Origin: SZUA-442 sp963753185
GTDB lineage: Bacteria > Actinomycetota > Acidimicrobiia > Spongiisociales > UBA5794
Direction: 5' to 3'
NCBI GenBank assembly: GCA_963753185.1
Contig: CAVWBO010000007.1
Span: forward strand, 2,170,001-2,234,000
Length of the DNA: 64,000 bases
The notes under the pieces are model-generated. The model had not been told where the DNA came from. It did not search any database and worked only from the letters and a program-made list of their open reading frames with translations. Numbering within the stretch: the stretch's first letter is position 1; the number at the start of each line of letters is the position of its first letter. Below, piece after piece: positions 6,667-14,601 of the stretch. The translations under genes were made by a program, and so were the position numbers.

Positions 6667-8114
6667 GCGAGCAGCGCCCTGGCGGCATCGATCCTGGCGA
6701 GGGTCTCCTCCCTGCCGAGGATCTCGATCGACTCGAACAACGGCGGGCTCACGTTCGAACCCGAAATGGCGACGCGTATGGGTTGGAGGCCCTTCCGGGC
6801 GGACAGTTCGTGCTCGGCGAGCATCCCGCGCAGGGTGTCGTCGATGGCCTCCGTCGTCCACGGATCCAGTGATGCCAAGGCGTCGCGGGCGCCGTCGAGG
6901 GCGATCGGACCCTCCTCGGTCAGCATCACCGCGTTCCACGAGTCCTGGTCGTAGGCCGTCAGCGGTTGGAGGAGGAATCGCACCTGATCGGGCACCTCGG
7001 AGAGCAGCTTGGTGCGTTCCTTGATGAGGGGAATGGCCGCCATGAACCGTGCGCGCCCGATGTCGTCGAGTTCACGTCCGAGGTCCTCGACGACAAGGTC
7101 GAGCGTGAGTGAGGCGAACTCGTCGTCGGACATCGACCTGATGTAGACCCCGTTCATCCACTCGAGCTTCGCGGTGTCGAACACGGCAGGGTTCCTCGAG
7201 ACGTCCGAGAGGTCGAAGCGGTCGATCATCTCGGCGAGCGAGGCGATGTCGTCGTCGGCCTGGCCCGCGGACCATCCGAGCAGGGCGAGGTAGTTGTTCA
7301 TGGCCTGGGGCAGGTACCCCGCCTCCCGGTACGCGCTCAGGGCGGTGTCACCGTGGCGCTTCGAGAGCTTCTTGCCGTCGGGCCCCATCAGGAGCGACAG
7401 GTGGGCGTACGTGGCGGGTTCGGCACCGAGGGCGAGGCTCAGGAGGATGTGCTTGGGTGTGGACGACAGCAGGTCCTCCCCCCTGATCACGTGCGTGATG
7501 CCGTAGTCGACATCGTCGACGCCGGAGGCGAGGTGGTACGTCGGCGATCCGTCGGAGCGCAGGATGACGAAGTCGTCGACCTGGATGTGGTCGAAGCGCA
7601 TCTCGCCGCGCACTGCGTCCTCGAAGATGGTCTCTCCGGGTCTGGGAACCTTGAACCGGATGACCGCCGTGTCCCCATCGGCGAGCCGTCGCGACACCTG
7701 GTCCCTGGTCGGTTCCATGGACCCGTCGTACGCGGGCGACGATCCGGTGTCGCGGGCGGCACGCTTGAAGTCGTCGAGCTGGTCGGGCGTTGCGAACGAG
7801 TAGTACGCCTTCCCCTGCCTGACCAGTTCGTGTGCGACCTCCGCGTACCGGTCGTACCGGTCCGACTGGCGATACGTGCCGTGCGGCCCTCCGTGGACGA
7901 TGCCCTCGTCCCAGTCGAGTCCGAGCCACACGAGCTGCTCGAGGATGTCCTCCTGGAACTCCTGGGTGGATCGGGCGGTGTCGGTGTCGTCGGATCGCAG
8001 GATGAACGTCCCGCCCTTGGACCGGGCGAAGAGGTAGTTGTACAACGCCGTGCGGGCAGCACCGACGTGCAGGTACCCGGTCGGAGACGGGGCGAACCGC
8101 ACCCTGACCGTCAT
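6663..8114 (-). CDS. gltX: Glutamyl-tRNA synthetase
   Basis: A 483-residue class I aminoacyl-tRNA synthetase of normal length. The HIGH-type motif is FAPSPTGYLHVGAARTALYN and the KMSKS-type motif is DGKKLSKRHGD. The C-terminal half is the helical anticodon-binding region. It attaches Glu to tRNA-Glu. Because gatCAB is present, it is probably non-discriminating and also charges tRNA-Gln (inference). The ATG at 8114 overlaps the stop of the FAH-family gene (ATGA), so the order of transcription is thioesterase, FAH protein, gltX, VOC protein. The tRNA-Glu and tRNA-Gln genes follow the operon. Confidence 0.97.
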   Translation of the reverse strand: MTVRVRFAPSPTGYLHVGAARTALYNYLFARSKGGTFILRSDDTDTARSTQEFQEDILEQLVWLGLDWDEGIVHGGPHGTYRQSDRYDRYAEVAHELVRQGKAYYSFATPDQLDDFKRAARDTGSSPAYDGSMEPTRDQVSRRLADGDTAVIRFKVPRPGETIFEDAVRGEMRFDHIQVDDFVILRSDGSPTYHLASGVDDVDYGITHVIRGEDLLSSTPKHILLSLALGAEPATYAHLSLLMGPDGKKLSKRHGDTALSAYREAGYLPQAMNNYLALLGWSAGQADDDIASLAEMIDRFDLSDVSRNPAVFDTAKLEWMNGVYIRSMSDDEFASLTLDLVVEDLGRELDDIGRARFMAAIPLIKERTKLLSEVPDQVRFLLQPLTAYDQDSWNAVMLTEEGPIALDGARDALASLDPWTTEAIDDTLRGMLAEHELSARKGLQPIRVAISGSNVSPPLFESIEILGREETLARIDAARALLA

Positions 8115-8875
8115 GCCGACACCACGGGATTCATGAGCACTCCGATCCCCTCGATCTCGATCTCGACCCTGTCACCGCTTCTGATGGGCCCGACGCCCGC
8201 CGGTGTCCCCGTGAGGAGGACGTCCCCTGGCAGGAGGGTCATCACCGATGACACGAACGCCACGAGGTCTGCGACGCCGAACACCATGTCGACGGTCGAA
8301 CCGTCCTGGCGAACCTCGTCGTTGACGGTGCAGATGATCTGATGCGCCTCGGTCGGATCGAACTCGGTGTCGATCGCCGGTCCGAGGGGGCAGAACGTGT
8401 CGAAGCCCTTGGCACGGGTCCACTGGCCATCGGAGCGCTGCAGGTCCCTCGCCGTGACGTCGTTCGCGATCGTGTAACCGAGGATGTAGTCGTTCGCGTC
8501 CTCGGCTGGGACGTTCCTCGCCACCTTCGCCATGACGACCGCGAGTTCGGCCTCGTGGTGCACCTCGGCCGAGGAACTCGGCAGCCGGATGGCGGCCATC
8601 GGCCCGATCACGGACGTAGGGGGTTTGAGGAAGATGATGGGCGTGTCCGGGACGTCGGATGCCATCTCGGCCGCGTGGTCGGCGTAGTTCTTCCCGACGG
8701 CGACGACCTTCGTCGGGATGACGGGTGCGAGGAACTTGACCTTGGTGATCGGGAGGACGGTCTCGGACCGCTCCCACTGGAACAGCGGGGATCCGTGATA
8801 GAGCCGGATCCCGTCTGGCTCGACGGTCCCGTACGTGATGTCGTCTGCCTCGGCATCGATGCGGACGATCTTCAT
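8111..8875 (-). CDS. Fumarylacetoacetate hydrolase (FAH)-family protein
   Basis: A 254-residue protein with the FAH C-terminal fold. Its metal-site stretches are VHHEAELAVVMAK (Glu ligands), YTIANDVTARDLQ (Asp) and the end motif LLPGDVLLTGTPAGVGP. Members hydrolyse acylpyruvates or decarboxylate oxaloacetate-type acids in aromatic or amino-acid breakdown; the substrate is unknown here. ATG at 8875 (MKIVRID) is chosen because GGAGG lies 4 nt before it, although the frame stays open five codons further. It is 11 nt downstream of the thioesterase gene. Confidence 0.85.
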   Translation of the reverse strand: MKIVRIDAEADDITYGTVEPDGIRLYHGSPLFQWERSETVLPITKVKFLAPVIPTKVVAVGKNYADHAAEMASDVPDTPIIFLKPPTSVIGPMAAIRLPSSSAEVHHEAELAVVMAKVARNVPAEDANDYILGYTIANDVTARDLQRSDGQWTRAKGFDTFCPLGPAIDTEFDPTEAHQIICTVNDEVRQDGSTVDMVFGVADLVAFVSSVMTLLPGDVLLTGTPAGVGPIRSGDRVEIEIEGIGVLMNPVVSA

Positions 8876-8886
8876 CCGACCTCCGA

Positions 8887-9429
8887 TCACGGAAAATAGT
8901 CACCTGAACCGTAGGCGGCACTCCGTGCCAGTTGTTCCTCGGTGAGCTGCTCGTGCACCTTTCGGTAGTGCTCGAAGCTGATGGCGATGAAGAGCGCAGA
9001 CGCTTCGACGTACACCTCGCCGTTCGCCTCGATCGTGCCCTCGGCCCACATCTTGTCACCATCGACGGCGGACAGCCATGCCCTGCCGTGCACGGTGACA
9101 CCGAGCGGGACAGGCTTTCGGTAGCTCGTGTCGAGGCGGGCCGTCACCCCCGGGGATCCGTAGACAACGGGTACGTACCCGAGGAGGTCGTCCAGGAACG
9201 CGGCGATCGCACCGCCGTGCACGGTGCCCGGTCCACCTTCGAAGCGAGGGTCGAACTCCAGGTCCGCCACGGGATCGCTGCCGTCGAGGCGTGGTGACAG
9301 GCCGAGGCCCTCTCGGGCGTTGGGACCGCAGCCCCAGCAGTAGGGAGTGTGTGTTCCGACGAGCTCGGTGACCGCGGGCTCGAAGGCCACGCGCGTGCCT
9401 GTGATGAACCGATAACCGGGTTGACTCAT
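8887..9429 (-). CDS. PaaI-type hotdog-fold thioesterase
   Basis: A 180-residue single-hotdog protein. The N-terminal part has CWGCGPNAREGLGL, typical of a subgroup of acyl-CoA thioesterases. The central helix begins GGPGTVHGGAIAAFLDDLLG, the hotdog signature with its catalytic Asp/Glu region. It probably cleaves acyl-CoA esters; the acyl group is not predictable. ATG at 9429 (MSQPGYRF) is chosen over an upstream start that would overlap the end of ilvE. It lies 10 nt after the ilvE stop and belongs to the run of minus-strand genes ending at gltX. Confidence 0.8.
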   Translation of the reverse strand: MSQPGYRFITGTRVAFEPAVTELVGTHTPYCWGCGPNAREGLGLSPRLDGSDPVADLEFDPRFEGGPGTVHGGAIAAFLDDLLGYVPVVYGSPGVTARLDTSYRKPVPLGVTVHGRAWLSAVDGDKMWAEGTIEANGEVYVEASALFIAISFEHYRKVHEQLTEEQLARSAAYGSGDYFP

Positions 9430-9439
9430 GCGTGACGAC

Positions 9440-10354
9440 TCAGATGTACTCGAGCCACTCCGGGTGTGAACCGAGTTCACCCTTCACGGTGGCCATGTAG
9501 AGCTCCTGGGCCCGACGGGTCACCGGTCCCGGCTTGCCGTCTCCGACATCGCGGTCGTCGATCTCGCGGACGGGGGTCACCTCGGCTGCGGTGCCGGTGA
9601 AGAAGACCTCGTCCGCGTAGTACAGGTCGGTCCGCGAGATGCTCGACTCCTTGATCGCGTAGCCATCCTCGGCGAGGAGGGCATACACGGAGTCACGGGT
9701 GATTCCGTCGAGTGCGCCGGCGGATGTGGGAGGCGTGTGCACGATGCCCTTCCTGACCATGAAGAGGTTCTCACCAGAGCCCTCGGCGATGAGCCCGTCC
9801 TCATTCAGGAGGAGCGCCTCGTCGTAGCCTCCCTTGATCGCCGCCGTCTTGGCGAGCACCGAGTTCATGTAGCCACCTGTGCCCTTGGCGTCGGGCATGA
9901 ACGAGTTGTGGCCGATCCGCCGCCACGAGGACACGGCGACGCGGATCCCGTTGGCGAGGCCCTCCTCGCCGAGGTAGGCGCCCCACTCCCAGGTTGCGAT
10001 GACGGTGTGGACCGACGCACCTGCGGGGTTGAGGCCCATCGAACCCGTGCCGTAGAAGGTGATCGGGCGGATGTAGCAGGAGCCAAGCCCGTTCCGTCGA
10101 ATGGTCTCCTTCGCCGCCTCGACCAGCTCCGCTACCTCGTATTCGAAGGGGATTCCGAGCGCCTTCGCCGAGCGCCGGAACCTGTCCATGTGGTCGGTGA
10201 GGCGGAATACCGCTGGCCCATCCGCAGTGTCGTACGCACGGATCCCCTCGAAGGCTCCGGTGCCGTAATGCAGGCCGTGGACGAGGACATGGACCGTGGC
10301 GTCCTCCCACGGAACGAACTCGCCGTCCATCCAGATGTAGTCAGTGGCGTTCAT
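9440..10354 (-). CDS. ilvE: Branched-chain amino acid aminotransferase
   Basis: A 304-residue fold-type IV PLP aminotransferase. HGLHYGTGAFEGIRAY is the usual N-terminal signature. The PLP lysine lies in MPDAKGTGGYMNS. LLNEDGLIAEGSGENLFMVR and EVFFTGTAAEVTPV are standard class-IV blocks. It makes the last step of Leu, Ile and Val synthesis and is cytoplasmic. The ATG at 10354 lacks a strong ribosome site. It may head the operon that runs to gltX. Confidence 0.95.
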   Translation of the reverse strand: MNATDYIWMDGEFVPWEDATVHVLVHGLHYGTGAFEGIRAYDTADGPAVFRLTDHMDRFRRSAKALGIPFEYEVAELVEAAKETIRRNGLGSCYIRPITFYGTGSMGLNPAGASVHTVIATWEWGAYLGEEGLANGIRVAVSSWRRIGHNSFMPDAKGTGGYMNSVLAKTAAIKGGYDEALLLNEDGLIAEGSGENLFMVRKGIVHTPPTSAGALDGITRDSVYALLAEDGYAIKESSISRTDLYYADEVFFTGTAAEVTPVREIDDRDVGDGKPGPVTRRAQELYMATVKGELGSHPEWLEYI

Positions 10355-10399
10355 GGCGGACAGTTTGGCATGTGCGTCGGCCTTTCGTGCACCGGACGG

Positions 10400-12340
10400 T
10401 CATGGCTCGGAAGCCACGGCGACCTCGTCACCGAGATGTCGGGCGTGCCAGTCGAGCATCGCGTCGAAGCGCTCGACGCGATGCTTCGGCTTCCCGCTGC
10501 GCGACAGCTCGTGCCCCTCCCCCGTCGGGAACAGCACCAGTTCCGTCTCGACTCCCTGCGTGTAGAGCAGCGTGAAGAGCTGTTGCCCCTGTTCGACGGG
10601 GCATCGGTAGTCGGTCTCTGAGTGCAGCACGAGGGTCGGGGTCGTGATGCGGTGTGCCCTCGCGAGCGGGCTCGCCTTCCAGATCTCATCGACACCGTCC
10701 GGCATCGTCGCGTGGAGGTACAGCTCGATGAACCACGGGATGTCGCTCGTACCCGCCATCGAGACCCAGTTGTAGACGCCGCGCTCGGCAATGGCCGACC
10801 GATACCGCTGGTCGATCGACGTCAGCATGACGGTCGACAGCCCACCGTACGAGCCGCCCATGACGCCAAGCCTCGACACGTCGAGGCGGGGAAACTGCTC
10901 GGCGGCGGCATGGGGGGCGAGCAGGAGGTCGGCCTGATCGGGTGGCACGTCCTCACCCCATCGCCCCGCGGGGACCTGCATGAAGGTGTCGCCGTAGCCC
11001 GAGGCACCTCGCGGGTTGACGGCGACGACTCCGTACCCGGCACCGACGAAGACCTGGAACTCGTCGAAGAATCCCCATCCGTACTGGGTTGCAGGCCCAC
11101 CGTGGATGTTGTGGAGCACGGGAACGGCCTCATCGCCCGGTGGGAGGAACACCCATCCATGGATCTCGGTTCCGTCTGACTCGTAGGTGAACTCCATCGG
11201 CATCACGAGATCGGCGGACGCAGTGAACTCCTCGTTCAGGGAGGTCAACGTGTGCTCGTCGCCGGCCTCCCACCGATACACCTCACCGGGATTGACGGGA
11301 TCCGTCGCCGTGAACAGCGCCGTCGAGCCGTCTGGAGAGGGGTCCCAGCCGGTGATGAGGCGGGGACCGCCCGCGACCTCGGCCACGGTCCCGTCCACGG
11401 CGATCCCGATGACCCGTTGCATCCCGCGGTCCTCCACCAGGGTGTGGATGGTGCCGTCGGCGAGGAACCGCGGTGCGGCGAGGACGCCGGCGGGATGTCC
11501 CGGCATCAGCTGCCTGTCGAGGTCCGTGATCGGTTCGAACGCACCGTCCTCGTTCATCCGCTGGAGTGGCCAGGCCTCGAGGCGCCACTCGTCCATGGCG
11601 AGGCCGATCGCGTGCAGGCGACCGGCCGGACTCCACCCGACCCACGACCATCCACCTCTGGGTGACGCGGCGCGAGCGTCGCCTCCCGCCGACGGAATGA
11701 TGAACACGTACTCGAGCGGGTTGATCCATCGATCGTCGTCGACCGCCGACACGTATGCGATCTCCGAGCCGTCGGTGCTCCAGGCTGGGTTGGTCTCTGA
11801 GCAATCACCCTCGGTGAGCTGGGTCACCTCACCGCTTGCGACGTCGAGCAGCCACAGGTGTGAGCGCTTGTCGTGCGTCCATCCGAGGTTGTCGAACCTG
11901 AACGCCGGATGCGTGATCCGACGAGGCGCCCGCGTCCGCTCCTCCTCGTCCTCGATTCCGTCGATGTACTCGGGTACCTGGAGCAGGAGCCTCGATCCGT
12001 CGGGTGACCACACCATTGACGACACACCGAGCTCGAAGCCCGTCACGACCTTCGCCTCGCCCCCCGCGATGGGCAGCAGCGCGACCTGGGCCTTGTCCTT
12101 GGGCTCGGAACCCTTGCGCAGGAACGCCAGCGAGTGCCCGTCAGGGGACCACCGTGGACTGGTGTCCGCACGCCCCGAGGTCAGACGACGCACGCCGTCG
12201 GCCTCGAGGAGCCAGATCTCCGAGACGTAGGAGTCCTCCTCGAGATCCATCCGGGAGACGACGAAGGCTCCTCGGCGGCCGTCGGGGTGGAGGTGTGCGT
12301 CCGACGGTGTCCGGAACTCTCCGAGATGGCGCGGCTCCAT
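10400..12340 (-). CDS. S9-family serine peptidase (prolyl oligopeptidase/acylaminoacyl peptidase type)
   Basis: A 646-residue two-domain peptidase. Residues 1 to about 380 form a TolB/PD40-like beta-propeller with repeated DGS and SPDG motifs (WSPDGSRLLL, PSPDGSTALF). The C-terminal domain is an alpha/beta hydrolase with nucleophile motif MGGSYGGLS, the Asp in SETDYRCP and the His in GEGHELSR, so the triad is complete. No signal peptide is seen; it is probably cytoplasmic and clears short peptides. ATG at 12340 follows GGGGG about 6 nt upstream; the longer open frame overlaps pgpA control sequence. It is transcribed divergently from pgpA. Confidence 0.9.
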   Translation of the reverse strand: MEPRHLGEFRTPSDAHLHPDGRRGAFVVSRMDLEEDSYVSEIWLLEADGVRRLTSGRADTSPRWSPDGHSLAFLRKGSEPKDKAQVALLPIAGGEAKVVTGFELGVSSMVWSPDGSRLLLQVPEYIDGIEDEEERTRAPRRITHPAFRFDNLGWTHDKRSHLWLLDVASGEVTQLTEGDCSETNPAWSTDGSEIAYVSAVDDDRWINPLEYVFIIPSAGGDARAASPRGGWSWVGWSPAGRLHAIGLAMDEWRLEAWPLQRMNEDGAFEPITDLDRQLMPGHPAGVLAAPRFLADGTIHTLVEDRGMQRVIGIAVDGTVAEVAGGPRLITGWDPSPDGSTALFTATDPVNPGEVYRWEAGDEHTLTSLNEEFTASADLVMPMEFTYESDGTEIHGWVFLPPGDEAVPVLHNIHGGPATQYGWGFFDEFQVFVGAGYGVVAVNPRGASGYGDTFMQVPAGRWGEDVPPDQADLLLAPHAAAEQFPRLDVSRLGVMGGSYGGLSTVMLTSIDQRYRSAIAERGVYNWVSMAGTSDIPWFIELYLHATMPDGVDEIWKASPLARAHRITTPTLVLHSETDYRCPVEQGQQLFTLLYTQGVETELVLFPTGEGHELSRSGKPKHRVERFDAMLDWHARHLGDEVAVASEP

Positions 12341-12368
12341 GGTTCCCCCTTGGAATCGATGTGGGACA

Positions 12369-12374
12369 ACGGTA
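12369..12374 (-). promoter_or_regulatory. -10 box of the S9 peptidase gene
   Basis: TACCGT on the minus strand, followed by a leader of about 20 nt that contains the G-rich ribosome site of the peptidase gene. Confidence 0.5.
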
Positions 12375-12406
12375 GCGGGATCCCGAACAGTGGGACCGCG
12401 CCCCGA

Positions 12407-12412
12407 TAACGT
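12407..12412 (+). promoter_or_regulatory. -10 box of pgpA (leaderless)
   Basis: TAACGT ends 6 nt before the ATG at 12419, so transcription should start at the start codon itself. It lies back to back with the peptidase promoter. Confidence 0.55.
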
Positions 12413-12418
12413 GGCCCG

Positions 12419-12868
12419 ATGCATCGGTTCGTGGCGTCCGGATTCCTCGTCGGCCTGATCCCTTCGCGTCTGTGGGGTTCGCACAACGGCGCCGGCACCT
12501 TCGGTGCGGTGCTCGCCGCGGCCTTAGCGTTCCTGTGGATCGATCAGCCGTGGTGGTGGCACCTGGTCGTGTTCGCGGTGTTCCTGGCGCTCTCACTGTG
12601 GTCCTCCGCCCCGTTCTCTCGTGACCACGAGGATCCGGGTTGGGTGGTCATCGACGAGATGGCAGGGACGTTCGTCGCGGTCATCGGACTGTCGGGATGG
12701 CCGTGGCTCGTCGCGGTGGTCGTGGCACGGCTCGCCGACATCTTCAAGGTGCTCCCCGGAGTGCCGCAGGCCGAAGCTCTCCCCGGCTCAGTCGGCGTGA
12801 CCATGGACGACGTGGTCGCCGGGGTGTACGGGCTCGGGGCGGGGTGGCTCGTGTGGTGGCTCCTGTAG
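12419..12868 (+). CDS. pgpA: Phosphatidylglycerophosphatase A
   Basis: A 149-residue inner-membrane protein with about four membrane segments and normal PgpA length. Conserved parts are GSHNGAGTFGAV near the N-terminus, DPGWVVIDEMAGTF (the acidic metal-binding loop) and LPGSVGVTMDDVVAGVY near the end. It dephosphorylates phosphatidylglycerol phosphate in phospholipid synthesis. A -10 box lies 6 nt before the ATG and there is no ribosome site, which fits leaderless expression. Confidence 0.92.
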   Translation: MHRFVASGFLVGLIPSRLWGSHNGAGTFGAVLAAALAFLWIDQPWWWHLVVFAVFLALSLWSSAPFSRDHEDPGWVVIDEMAGTFVAVIGLSGWPWLVAVVVARLADIFKVLPGVPQAEALPGSVGVTMDDVVAGVYGLGAGWLVWWLL

Positions 12869-12883
12869 AGGAGCCGAGCCGGT

Positions 12884-14467
12884 TCAGCTGAGATCGATGT
12901 ACCTGACGGCAGCGACGCCTTCGAGTTCGAGCAACTCGGCCAGGTTCGTGGCAGTGAGTCCCCCGTCGAGTGCGATGCCCATCATGGCCGCGGCGCCGTC
13001 CGGTGACCTCCCCACGACCATGTCGGCGATGTTCTTGCCGATGTCGCCGAGATAGGTTCCGACCCGTCCGATGCACCCCGGTATGTCGTCGTTGCGGATG
13101 AGGAGCATGTGGGCCGTGAGAGGCACCTCGATCTGGTACCCCTCGAGGCCCACGAGGACGGCGCCCTTGCGGGCCATGTAGGTGCCTGCGACGGTGCGAT
13201 GCCGGTCGTCGACGACCCCGCTGATCCGGATGACCGACTGGTAGTCCTCGATGTCGAGCTGGGACTCCTCGATCACCGATACGCCCCGCGCCTCGGCGAT
13301 GAGCGGGGCGTTGACGTACGAGACCGCGATGTCGCTGCTCGCCGAGAGCGCGCCCTTCAGCGCGGAGAGGGCGATCGGTTTGACCGGTTCCTCGGCGAGC
13401 TCACCCCGTACGGTGACGACGAGCTCTGCCGGGAGGCCCTTCGCCAGCGCCGTGAAGATCTTGCCGAGCTGTTCGGCGAGGGTGATGAACGGCTTCACGT
13501 GCGGCGAGACGGATGGCCCGATGTCGAGGTTCACGGCGCTGAGCACGAGTTCACCGTTGAGGGCATCGGCGACCGCCTCCGCAACGGCGATGCCTGCCTT
13601 CCCCTGCGCTTCGGTGGTGCTCGCTCCGAGATGGGGGGTGACGATGATCCCCGGCACGTCGAAAAGCGGGCTGTCGGTCGTGGGTTCGATCGCGAACACG
13701 TCGACGGCGGCGCCTCCCACCTTTCCCGACCGAACCGCGTCTGCGAGGTCCTGTTCGTTGACGATGCCGCCCCTGGCGACATTCACGATGCGGACGCCGT
13801 CCTTCATCGTGGCGATCGTCGCCGCGTTGACAAGGTTCTCCGTCTTGGCCGTCCTCGGAAGGTGGATGGTGATCACATCTGCGACGGCCAGCACCTCCTC
13901 GAGGGTGAGCATCTCGACACCCAGTCGCCGCGCCCGGTCGCTCGACACATAGGGATCGAAGGCGACGAGCCTCATGCCGAACGCCGACGCACGTTGTGCG
14001 ACGAGGGTCCCGATCTTGCCGAGTCCCAGGACGCCGAGCGTCTTGCCGTGCAGCTCCACACCCTCGAATCGTGAACGGTCCCAACGCCCCTCGCGGAGGC
14101 TGCGATCGGCGGCGGCGATGTGTCGTGCCTGCGCGAGGATCAGCGCCATCGTGTGCTCGGCGGCGCTGATCGTGTTCGCATTCGGCGCGTTCACGACCAT
14201 CACACCGCGCTCGGTCGCTGCATCGAGGTCGATGTTGTCGGTTCCGATCCCTGCGCGGCCGATGACGACGAGGTTGGGTGCCGCTTCGATCATCTCCCGA
14301 TCGACCTTGGTCGCCGACCGGACGATGATCGCCGAGGCGCCCGGGATCGCAGCCATGATCGCCGCCCGATCCGCCCCAACGAGGTCGACCACGTCACCCG
14401 TCCGTGCGAGTGTCGCGACGCCCTCGTCGGCGATCGCTTCTGCGATGATGACATTCGGACGACTCAT
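12884..14467 (-). CDS. serA: D-3-phosphoglycerate dehydrogenase
   Basis: A 527-residue long-form SerA. The substrate and NAD domains span about 1-310, with the Rossmann motif GVLGLGKIGTLVA and the catalytic His region VTPHLGASTTEAQGKAG. An intervening ASB domain and a C-terminal ACT domain (IRNDDIPGCIGRVGTYLGDI) follow, as in actinobacterial enzymes feedback-inhibited by serine. It starts serine synthesis from 3-phosphoglycerate. ATG at 14467 (MSRPNVII) is chosen because TTGGAG lies 7 nt upstream. A TAATCT box on the minus strand at 14528..14523 may be its -10. It is divergent from ppc. Confidence 0.96.
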   Translation of the reverse strand: MSRPNVIIAEAIADEGVATLARTGDVVDLVGADRAAIMAAIPGASAIIVRSATKVDREMIEAAPNLVVIGRAGIGTDNIDLDAATERGVMVVNAPNANTISAAEHTMALILAQARHIAAADRSLREGRWDRSRFEGVELHGKTLGVLGLGKIGTLVAQRASAFGMRLVAFDPYVSSDRARRLGVEMLTLEEVLAVADVITIHLPRTAKTENLVNAATIATMKDGVRIVNVARGGIVNEQDLADAVRSGKVGGAAVDVFAIEPTTDSPLFDVPGIIVTPHLGASTTEAQGKAGIAVAEAVADALNGELVLSAVNLDIGPSVSPHVKPFITLAEQLGKIFTALAKGLPAELVVTVRGELAEEPVKPIALSALKGALSASSDIAVSYVNAPLIAEARGVSVIEESQLDIEDYQSVIRISGVVDDRHRTVAGTYMARKGAVLVGLEGYQIEVPLTAHMLLIRNDDIPGCIGRVGTYLGDIGKNIADMVVGRSPDGAAAMMGIALDGGLTATNLAELLELEGVAAVRYIDLS

Positions 14468-14588
14468 GGCGACTCCAAGGGACCATCGGGGGTTCACGGC
14501 CTGCCCGACTCGATGACTTCGCGAGATTACGGCACTCGCGGTGGGTGCCATCCGACAGCCGGCGATATCGACCAACCGGTGCCGCCCC

Positions 14589-14594
14589 TAGCCT
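14589..14594 (+). promoter_or_regulatory. -10 box of ppc (leaderless)
   Basis: TAGCCT lies 7 nt before the ATG at 14602, with no room for a ribosome site. Confidence 0.5.
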
Positions 14595-14601
14595 GTTCCC
14601 G

